Shown one piece after another: positions 7,841-13,454 of a DNA stretch of 13,454 bases. A program made the position numbers and the translations under genes. The notes beneath the pieces were generated by a model. It saw only the letters and a program-made list of their open reading frames with translations. It did not search any database and was not told where the DNA came from. Numbering within the stretch: the first letter of the stretch is position 1; each line of letters begins with the position of its first letter. This stretch comes from Streptosporangiaceae bacterium. Lineage in GTDB: Bacteria; Actinomycetota; Actinomycetes; Streptosporangiales; Streptosporangiaceae. The stretch lies in assembly GCA_030045215.1 (NCBI GenBank), contig JASIBJ010000518.1:1-13454 (forward strand), written 5' to 3'.

Positions 7841-10800
7841 GTGAGCTTCGCGCTAACCCTGCTCGGAGAGGTGCAGTGGCGGCAGCGGCCCGTGGTCGGC
7901 GACCGTCCGCAGGCACTGCTGGCGTCTCTGGCGGCACGCGCAGGCCGGCCGGTGCCCTCCGATGAGCTGATCGAGCTGATCTGGGGCGCGGAGCCGCCGG
8001 TCAACGGGTTGAAAAGCCTGCAGGTCCTGGTATCGCGCACCCGCAGCGCGTGCGGTGCCGACGCCATTGCCCACGAGGGCGCCGGGTACCGCCTGGGCGC
8101 CGCGCCGGACGAGGTCGACAGCGTTCGGCTTACCGACCTCGTTCGTGACGCGGCGGCAGCTCTCGATCGGGATGCGGCCCTCGCGGCCGAGTTCGCGCAG
8201 CATGCCCAGGCGCTGGCGGACGGGCTGGCGACGGTCTCGGACCATGGCAACGGGCCACTGGCCGAGCTGCGCCGGGCGGCCGCCGCGGACCTCGCTGCGG
8301 CCCAGGTCATCCAGGCACGCGCAGCCAGCAGGATGGGAAACCATGCCGCCGCGCTCCCGGCGCTCGAGGTCGCCTATGCCAAGCGGCCGGACGACGAGTC
8401 CCTGCTTGCCGACTTGCTGCGCAGCGAGGCGGCCGTCCGCAGCCCGGCCGCCGCGCTCGAGCGCTTCGAGCGGTACCGCCGGGACCTTCGCGAGCGCCTC
8501 GGCGCGGACCCGGGGGAGTCGCTGCGGCGCGTGCACCGGGATCTGCTGGCGATGGACCGGCCGGTGCGCAGGGGGGTGCGGTACGAGGCGACCACGCTCG
8601 TCGGCCGTGATGGCGACCTCAGCCGGCTCCGAGCGCTGACGGCTGGCGCCCGGGTGGTCTCGATCGTCGGGGCGGGCGGGCTGGGCAAGACCCGGCTCGC
8701 CCAGGCCGTCGCGCGCGACGCCGCCGTGCCGGTCGTGCACGTCGTCGAGCTCGCCGGGGTGCTGTCCCCGGACGACGTCGTGGGCGAGGTCGGATCGGTG
8801 CTCGGTGTCCGGGAGTCGATCCAGGGTCGCCGGGTTCTGAGCCCGGAGCAGCGAGCCGACGTCCGGGGGCGAATCGCGCAGCGGCTCGCTCAGGCGCCTG
8901 GCCTGCTGGTGCTTGACAACTGCGAGCACCTGGTCAACGCGGTAGCGGACCTGGTGGCCTTCCTCGTGTCGGCCACCTCCGAGCTGCATGTTCTTACGAC
9001 GAGCCGCGCGCCGCTCGGCATCGCGGCCGAGCGGGTCTACCTGCTGGATGAGCTGGCGACCGACGACGCGGCCGAACTGTTCCGGGAGCGCGCGGTAGCC
9101 GCACGGCCGAGCGTCCGCCTGCCGCAGGAAGCGGTGACCAGCATCGTCACCCGCCTTGACGGGCTGCCGCTGGCCATCGAGCTCGCCGCGGCACAGGTCC
9201 GGGCCATGGCCGTGGAGGAGATCGACCGGCGGCTGGAGAACCGATTCGCGCTGCTGCGCGGAGGCGACCGCAGCGCGCCCGACCGGCACCAGACGCTGCT
9301 CGCGGTGATCGACTGGTCCTGGAATCTTCTGGATGCGGGGGAACGACGCGCGCTCCGCTGGCTGTCATTGCTCAACGACGGGTTCACGCTCCAGGCGGCG
9401 GAGATCGTTCTCGGTGGTGACGCCGTCCCTGGGGTGCAAGGCCTCGTCGGCCAGTCACTGCTGAGCGTCCGGGAAACGACGCTGGGCGTGCGCTACCGGA
9501 TGCTGGAAACGGTACGTGAGTTCGGCCGGATGCAGCTAGTCGACGCTGGCGAAGACCGGCCGGCGCGTTCCGCGGTGCGCGGCTGGGCGGTTGACTACGC
9601 GGGTGATCACGGTGGCCGCCTGGCTGGACCCGACCAGTTCGCTGCGATCGACGCCTTGGCTGCCGAGGAGACTAACCTGGCCGACGAGTTGCGCGCTGCC
9701 ATCGCGGACGGGGACCAAGTCTCGCTTGTTCAGCTCCTGGCAGCTCTGGGGATGTTCTGGACGATCCGCGGTGCGCACCACCGCCCCATCGCGCTCGTCG
9801 ATGCCGTGGCCGGCGCGATCAGTGACTGGCAGCCACCGCGGGAGATGCACGAAGTGGCCTGCGCGGCAGTAGCGGTCCTGCTCAGCAACAGCATTATCGG
9901 CGGCAGTGACCGGTTCGGCCAGCTCCAGTCGGTGCTGCGACGCCTTGACCGGGGCGCGGCCAGCGACCTGCGCTTGTCCGGAATGGCAACCGTCATGCTG
10001 GCGGTCGACCCGGCCGACCCCGGCGCGTTCCTCGGCCGCCTTGAGCAGCTTGCCCGCGACAGCGATCGGGACACGGCTATCGCTGCCTGCATGTGGCTCA
10101 GCAACATGCGCGAGAACACCGGAGACCCGGTCGGCGCGATCGGGGACGCGCAGCGCGCGCTGGAACTGGTCGGACGGGACGACGGGCCGTGGATGGTCGC
10201 GACGCCGCGCGCGGAGCTTGCGCGCCTCAGCATGCACATCGGTGACCGTACCGCGGCCGTCGAGCACGCCCAGGCTGCGCTGCCCGTCATGCAGCGGCTC
10301 GGCGCCGGCGACGACGAGATCCAGCTGCGGTCTCTGGTCGCCTCCTGCGCGATCATTGAGGGACGGCTGGCAGATGCCGAGGCCGAGCTTGACCGGATGG
10401 ACCGGATCAGCGAGAGCTGGACGGGCTTCACCGGGACGGTCTTCCAGGACATCTGCCGGGCCGAGTTGCTGCTGGCGCAGGGCGATCATGCCGCGGGCCT
10501 GGCCCTCCACCGCGACTGCACGGCCCGGATGCGGGCGCTCACGTTTCCTGGCGTTCCCAGGACGGGCCTGGAGGCCTGGACCCTGTTCGGTGAGTCGATG
10601 ACGCTGACCGCGCACGCGCACTACGCGGCGGAGGACGACAAGACGCGCGGAGACGAGCTGTTCCGCGCCTGCCGCAGCGACGCGCTGAAACTGCTCGCCG
10701 CACCGGACGCTGAACTCGACTATCCGGTCACCGGGCAGCTCCTGCTCGCCCTCGGAGCTTGGAGCCTGCTGCAGCGCGCCGCGCCGGCGGACGACGCGAT

Positions 10801-10993
10801 CCGGTTGCTCGCGCTAGCCGACCGGTTCGCCTACAACCGGGCGGTCCCGTCGATGATGTGGGATCGGATCGCGTCCAGCGCCGAGGAATCGGCACCCGGG
10901 CTGATCGGCGAGTTCCAGGCTGAGTACGCAGGTCGCCGCCCGGCAGACCTGCTCGCGGAGGCCTGCCGGGCGGTCGAGCAGCTGCCTGCCTGA
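7841..10993 (+). CDS. AfsR/SARP-type regulator with BTAD, STAND NTPase and C-terminal helical repeats
   Basis: The product has 1050 residues from GTG 7841. Residues 1-88 form an OmpR-like winged helix (LTLLGEVQW, ALLASLAARAGRPVPSDELI, VSRTRSACG, GAGYRLGA). Residues about 95-240 are the bacterial transcriptional activation domain, ending DPGESLRRVHRDLL. The NTPase follows: LVGRDGDLSRL, Walker A GAGGLGKT at 277-284, Walker B LLVLDN at 355-360, TTSRAPLG, and GLPLAIELAAAQ at 441-452. About residues 485-510 contain HQTLLAVIDWSWNLLD, the winged-helix element after the NTPase in this family. The remaining 500 residues are helical, TPR-like repeats. Such proteins act in the cytoplasm as nucleotide-switched activators of secondary metabolism, resistance or export genes. 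Its place between two exporters suggests it controls them (inference). It ends 8 bp from the convergent permease stop. No TTA codon is seen. Confidence 0.9.
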   Translation: MSFALTLLGEVQWRQRPVVGDRPQALLASLAARAGRPVPSDELIELIWGAEPPVNGLKSLQVLVSRTRSACGADAIAHEGAGYRLGAAPDEVDSVRLTDLVRDAAAALDRDAALAAEFAQHAQALADGLATVSDHGNGPLAELRRAAAADLAAAQVIQARAASRMGNHAAALPALEVAYAKRPDDESLLADLLRSEAAVRSPAAALERFERYRRDLRERLGADPGESLRRVHRDLLAMDRPVRRGVRYEATTLVGRDGDLSRLRALTAGARVVSIVGAGGLGKTRLAQAVARDAAVPVVHVVELAGVLSPDDVVGEVGSVLGVRESIQGRRVLSPEQRADVRGRIAQRLAQAPGLLVLDNCEHLVNAVADLVAFLVSATSELHVLTTSRAPLGIAAERVYLLDELATDDAAELFRERAVAARPSVRLPQEAVTSIVTRLDGLPLAIELAAAQVRAMAVEEIDRRLENRFALLRGGDRSAPDRHQTLLAVIDWSWNLLDAGERRALRWLSLLNDGFTLQAAEIVLGGDAVPGVQGLVGQSLLSVRETTLGVRYRMLETVREFGRMQLVDAGEDRPARSAVRGWAVDYAGDHGGRLAGPDQFAAIDALAAEETNLADELRAAIADGDQVSLVQLLAALGMFWTIRGAHHRPIALVDAVAGAISDWQPPREMHEVACAAVAVLLSNSIIGGSDRFGQLQSVLRRLDRGAASDLRLSGMATVMLAVDPADPGAFLGRLEQLARDSDRDTAIAACMWLSNMRENTGDPVGAIGDAQRALELVGRDDGPWMVATPRAELARLSMHIGDRTAAVEHAQAALPVMQRLGAGDDEIQLRSLVASCAIIEGRLADAEAELDRMDRISESWTGFTGTVFQDICRAELLLAQGDHAAGLALHRDCTARMRALTFPGVPRTGLEAWTLFGESMTLTAHAHYAAEDDKTRGDELFRACRSDALKLLAAPDAELDYPVTGQLLLALGAWSLLQRAAPADDAIRLLALADRFAYNRAVPSMMWDRIASSAEESAPGLIGEFQAEYAGRRPADLLAEACRAVEQLPA

Positions 10994-11001
10994 CGACGCG
11001 C

Positions 11002-11862
11002 CTAGATGTGGCGCTTGTAGCTGTAGACAGACAGCGGCGCGAAGATCGCGATCACGGCCAGGCCGGCCAGCAGGGTCCAGCCCGCCTCGCCGCCGATCAC
11101 GCCCTGATTTGCGAGGTCACGGCCCGCTGACACCAGGTACGACACGGGGTTGACCCTGACGAACGCCGCGAGCGGTCCTGGCAGGGTCTTGACCTTCACG
11201 AACGCGTTGGACAAGAACGTCAGCGGAAAGAGGATCATCATCGACATTCCCTGCACGCTGCGGGCGTTGCGGGCGATCGTGCCGATGAAGGTGAAGATCC
11301 ACGCGAGCGCCCACCCGGTGAAGATCGCCAGCAGGATCGCGCCCAGCACGCCGAGCGCGCCGCCGCCAGGGCGATACCCGATGGCGATACCCGTCGCGAA
11401 CGTCAGCGTCGCCGCGATCAGGTAGCGGACCAGGTCGGCGACCATCGGGCCGGCCAGCGGCGCGAGGCGGGATATCGGCAGCGACTTGAACCGGTCGAAC
11501 ACGCCCTTCTCCATGTCCTCGCGAAGCTGGACTCCGGTGGACATGCAGGTGGTCAGCACCGTCTGGGCGACGATGCCGGGGATCAGCAGGGGCAGATACG
11601 CCTGAACGTTGCCGGAAATGGCGCCGCCGAAGATGTAGGCGAACATCGCGGTGAACAGCAGTGGCTGTACCGTCACGTCGAAGAACTGTTCCGGGTTGCG
11701 GCGCATCTTCTTCAATGCCCGCCAGGCCATCGAGAACGTCTGGCTCACAGTTTCGCCCAGGCTCGTCCGCGGGCGGGCCCGCGCTACTGCCGCGGCGGGA
11801 TCGACGATTGGCAGCCTGGCCGTCAGATGCGGTCGGGTCTGGCCTACGGTCGCGGTGCTCAT
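11002..11862 (-). CDS. ABC-2 permease, DrrB-like drug exporter family
   Basis: The product has 286 residues. The start ATG at 11862 overlaps the ATPase stop (ATGA), with GGAGG (complement of 11867-11871) 4 bases upstream. The frame continues to 12108 but only across the ATPase gene. After a cytoplasmic N-terminus with MAWRALKKMRRNPEQFFDV, six membrane segments can be placed at about 64-80, 91-108, 140-162, 168-194, 205-222 and 262-280. The REDMEKGVFDRFKSLPISR loop is the conserved cytoplasmic motif of the daunorubicin-resistance permease group. The C-terminal VNPVSYLVSAGRDL is also typical. Likely role: export of a hydrophobic natural product, lipid or antibiotic; the substrate is unknown. 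It is in an operon with the upstream ATPase. Confidence 0.9.
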   Translation of the reverse strand: MSTATVGQTRPHLTARLPIVDPAAAVARARPRTSLGETVSQTFSMAWRALKKMRRNPEQFFDVTVQPLLFTAMFAYIFGGAISGNVQAYLPLLIPGIVAQTVLTTCMSTGVQLREDMEKGVFDRFKSLPISRLAPLAGPMVADLVRYLIAATLTFATGIAIGYRPGGGALGVLGAILLAIFTGWALAWIFTFIGTIARNARSVQGMSMMILFPLTFLSNAFVKVKTLPGPLAAFVRVNPVSYLVSAGRDLANQGVIGGEAGWTLLAGLAVIAIFAPLSVYSYKRHI

Positions 11863-12857
11863 CGGACCTCCAGCAGGACCTCGTCGCGGACGGTCCCGGC
11901 CGGCTGGTCCGGGCCGCCGGCGCCATGGCCGGTGAGCGTGAGGAACACCTCGTCGAGTGTCGGCTTCGCCACGCTCACCGAGGTGATCCGCACTCCGGCC
12001 TGCCGGAGCCCGATCAGTACGTCGGCGGCTCCGTCGGCGGTGTCGAGCGGCACGTTCATCCGTCCCGACTCGGGCGTCAGGACCGGCTCCCTGCCTGCCA
12101 CGCGCCACACGACCTCGCGGGCGAGAGCCTGATCGGCACCCTCAGCAAGCTCCACCTGGAGCGTCGAGTTGCCCACCGAGGTCTTCAGCTCGTCCGGGGT
12201 CCCCTCGGCCACCTTGCGACCGTGGTCGATGACGGCCACCCGGTCGGCGAGCTGGTCGGCCTCGTCGAGGTACTGCGTGGTGAGCATGATCGTGCAGCCG
12301 TCCGCCACCAGGCCGCGGATGGTGTCCCACATCTGGCCGCGGGTGCGGGGGTCCAGGCCAGTGGTTGGCTCGTCCAGGAAGATCAGTGGTGGCCTGGTGA
12401 TCAGGCTGGCCGCGAGGTCGAGGCGCCGCCGCATGCCGCCCGAGAACTGAGAGATCGGCTTGGCCGCCGCCTCCTCCAGGCCGAACTGCTCCAGCAGCTC
12501 GCGGGCGGTGGAACGGGCGCTGGCTGATCGCAGGCCCTGTAGCCGGCCGAACAGCCACAAATTCTCGGTGGCGGTCAGGTCCTCGTCCACTGACGCGTAC
12601 TGACCGGTCACCCCGACGAGCTGGCGCACCCGATGCGGTTCGCGGGCGACGTCAACTCCGAACACCCGAGCTTGCCCGGCATCAATCGGCAACAGCGTGG
12701 CGAGCATTCTCAGCGTTGTCGTTTTCCCGGCCCCGTTCGGGCCGAGCACGCCGAAGATCTCGCCCTGCCGGACCTCTAGGTCGATGCCGTCGACAGCGCG
12801 GAACTCACCGAATGTCTTGACCAGCCCGTCGGCGTAAACGCTAGCTGCAATCGTCAT
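11859..12857 (-). CDS. ABC transporter ATP-binding protein, DrrA-like (daunorubicin resistance family)
   Basis: The product has 332 residues, close to the length usual for DrrA. Walker A is GPNGAGKTT at 39-47, the signature is FSGGMRRRLDLAASL (SGG at 139-141), and Walker B is LIFLDEPTTGLDP at 158-170. The usual switch histidine is replaced by Q195 in LTTQYLDEADQLAD, a substitution characteristic of the DrrA branch rather than a defect. The C-terminal part (KPTLDEVFLTLTGH) is the regulatory tail conserved in this branch. The start ATG at 12857 has AAGGAGG (complement of 12865-12871) 7 bases upstream. It drives export by the overlapping downstream permease. This ATPase is clearly of a different subfamily from the one at 4387, so the two exporters are not simple duplicates. 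Confidence 0.93.
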   Translation of the reverse strand: MTIAASVYADGLVKTFGEFRAVDGIDLEVRQGEIFGVLGPNGAGKTTTLRMLATLLPIDAGQARVFGVDVAREPHRVRQLVGVTGQYASVDEDLTATENLWLFGRLQGLRSASARSTARELLEQFGLEEAAAKPISQFSGGMRRRLDLAASLITRPPLIFLDEPTTGLDPRTRGQMWDTIRGLVADGCTIMLTTQYLDEADQLADRVAVIDHGRKVAEGTPDELKTSVGNSTLQVELAEGADQALAREVVWRVAGREPVLTPESGRMNVPLDTADGAADVLIGLRQAGVRITSVSVAKPTLDEVFLTLTGHGAGGPDQPAGTVRDEVLLEVR

Positions 12858-12900
12858 AGTCGTGCCTCCTTCGCAGACCGGATTGGCGAATGCAGCAACC

Positions 12901-12929
12901 GTAGGCGGGCCCGGTTTCGCGGAGCCTAC
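12901..12929. promoter_or_regulatory. Inverted repeat, possible operator for the DrrA-like operon
   Basis: GTAGGC (12901-12906) and GCCTAC (12924-12929) form 6-bp arms separated by 17 bases, 44-72 bases upstream of the ATPase ATG. Immediately adjoining are ATCGCG (12930-12935) and CGCGAT (12954-12959), 18 bases apart. Placement fits a promoter-proximal operator, but arms this short may be chance. Confidence 0.3.
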
Positions 12930-13080
12930 ATCGCGGTTTCATGGACCGGTGGTCGCGATACCGCACCCGACCTGCGACGACGCCGCGTACCTAGCGAGCG
13001 CGCGGTCCAGCCCACGCGCCGCGTCGCGAGGCGATACAGGAGGTCGGGTCGCGTCAGGCACGGCAGGCCGCGGACGTGAA

Positions 13081-13106
13081 GGCGCCCCAGCCGAAGCTGG
13101 GGCGCC
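13081..13106. terminator. Perfect hairpin with 4-base loop
   Basis: GGCGCCCCAGC and GCTGGGGCGCC form an 11-bp perfect stem around CGAA. It lies about 65 bases beyond the larger hairpin in the direction of leftward transcription, so it may be a backup terminator for the gene at 13223. No T-tract is present on either strand, so a structural or regulatory RNA role is possible. Confidence 0.55.
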
Positions 13107-13170
13107 CAGCCCGATATTCGAGGGTGCCGTACGGCACTATCGAGCACGCGATCCGCGCCAGCTAGATGCA

Positions 13171-13204
13171 CGCCGGGCGGGGCCGTTTCCGGCCCCGCCC
13201 GGCG
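13171..13204 (-). terminator. Very strong hairpin after the right-edge secreted-protein gene
   Basis: CGCCGGGCGGGGCC (13171-13184) and its exact complement (13191-13204) enclose GTTTCC. One further G-C pair gives a 15-bp stem and a TTTC loop. It begins 18 bases after the TAA of the leftward gene at 13223, the expected place for its terminator. A T-tract is absent. Confidence 0.8.
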
Positions 13205-13222
13205 GCGGTTGACTGGTCGTGC

Positions 13223-13454
13223 TTACCCGATCGTGTACTCGTAGGGGATGCCGATTACGTCAGAGCCGGTAAGCCCGCCCTCCTGGATCTCGTTGAACGC
13301 GGCGAACACGTCGATGTAGAGCGTGCCTTGCACGACGGTGCCAGAACTGCCGTTGTCAGAGGGAGTGATCGTCAGGTCGATCGTCCCGCTCTGGCCCGGC
13401 TTGATCGTGAACAGCGGGTTGAAGGTGGCCGACGACGACACGGTCTCGAGCCAG
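13223..13454 (-). CDS. C-terminal end of a probable secreted protein, 5' part outside window
   Basis: The frame is open to the right edge and ends in TAA at 13223-13225, giving 76 visible residues. GTG at 13441 is not needed as a start because the frame continues upstream (WLET before it). The sequence is Ser/Thr/Gly-rich with alternating hydrophobic strands: NPLFTIKPGQSGTIDLTITP, SGTVVQGTLYIDVFAAF, then IGIPYEYTIG. The pattern of PGQSGTI, GTLYID and PYEYTI looks like a C-terminal Ig-like beta-sandwich module of large actinobacterial extracellular proteins, some of them secreted peptidases. This is from memory of such C-termini and is not decisive. The catalytic part, if any, is outside the window. 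Confidence 0.7.
   Translation of the reverse strand, partial: WLETVSSSATFNPLFTIKPGQSGTIDLTITPSDNGSSGTVVQGTLYIDVFAAFNEIQEGGLTGSDVIGIPYEYTIG

Larger units (their letters stand above)
12858..13222. other. 365-base non-coding stretch upstream of the DrrA-like gene
   Basis: It holds the ribosome site of the ATPase gene (12865-12871), inverted repeats at 12901-12959 that may be operators, and two strong hairpins at 13081-13106 and 13171-13204. Open frames across this stretch read through both hairpins, have arginine-rich low-complexity translations, and match nothing I know, so I treat the stretch as non-coding. A minus-strand TACGGT overlapping the first inverted repeat is a possible -10, but no -35 supports it. 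Confidence 0.6.

Noticed and set aside
11859..11862. ATGA overlaps and long frame extensions suggesting fused genes
   Set aside because: The extensions (for example to 12108, 4887 and 6722) lie inside neighbouring genes in other frames. The internal ATGs match family starts.
12261..12290. Missing switch histidine (Gln in LTTQYLDEAD) as a sign of an inactive ATPase
   Set aside because: Gln at this place is usual in the DrrA branch, and Walker A, signature and Walker B are intact.
12926..13171. Minus-strand 81-residue open frame in the same stretch
   Set aside because: It is Arg/Leu-rich, with no recognisable motif, and overlaps the 11-bp hairpin and the candidate operator.
12862..13212. Plus-strand 116-residue open frame upstream of the DrrA-like gene
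   Set aside because: It reads through both perfect hairpins, has no ribosome site and has a low-complexity translation, so it is treated as non-coding.

Overview
The window is GC-rich DNA with actinomycete features: dense G/C-ending codons, GTG and TTG start options, apparently leaderless genes, a BTAD/AfsR-type regulator, and Drr-like ABC exporters. The exact genus cannot be read from the sequence. All functions below come from motif reading, not database searches.

Left part (1-4238). A secreted protein runs leftward off the window edge (1-1849, minus). It has a signal peptide, an unrecognised N-terminal domain, a lysozyme/transglycosylase-like domain and an array of about 47-residue WEG/MGPLGS repeats that probably form a beta-propeller-like structure. 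Two TTA codons lie in its signal peptide. A 352-base gap (1850-2201) holds only a small palindrome, a DnaA-box-like 9-mer and one doubtful 52-codon ORF. Next come a cyclase-family metal hydrolase (minus, to 3143) and a 3-hydroxyisobutyrate-dehydrogenase-like NAD(P) enzyme (plus, 3289-4194), transcribed divergently. The dehydrogenase gene ends in a 14-bp perfect hairpin.

Middle part (4387-10993). A tightly coupled ABC-2 exporter operon comprises an ATPase and two permeases joined by ATGA overlaps. The two permeases are paralogous by shared motifs, but the first carries about 240 extra residues between its first two membrane segments. These resemble the DUF1349 concanavalin-A-like domain usually found in secreted carbohydrate-active proteins. 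Only 69 bases downstream, a 1050-residue AfsR/SARP-type regulator (winged helix, BTAD, STAND NTPase, C-terminal helical repeats) begins at a GTG with a TAGACT -10-like box six bases upstream. The ATPase gene has the same arrangement with TAGCGT.

Right part (10994-13454). A second exporter, a DrrA/DrrB-type ATPase and permease, is transcribed leftward and converges on the regulator with only 8 bp between stop codons. Upstream of it is a 365-base non-coding stretch with candidate operator repeats and two strong hairpins. The larger hairpin sits just after the stop of another secreted protein whose C-terminus is all that is visible (13223-13454, minus).

Working model (inference): the regulator could control one or both flanking exporters, and the extracellular sandwich domain on the first exporter could sense or bind a glycan or other ligand at the cell surface. 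The most unusual item is that permease with the inserted lectin-like domain.
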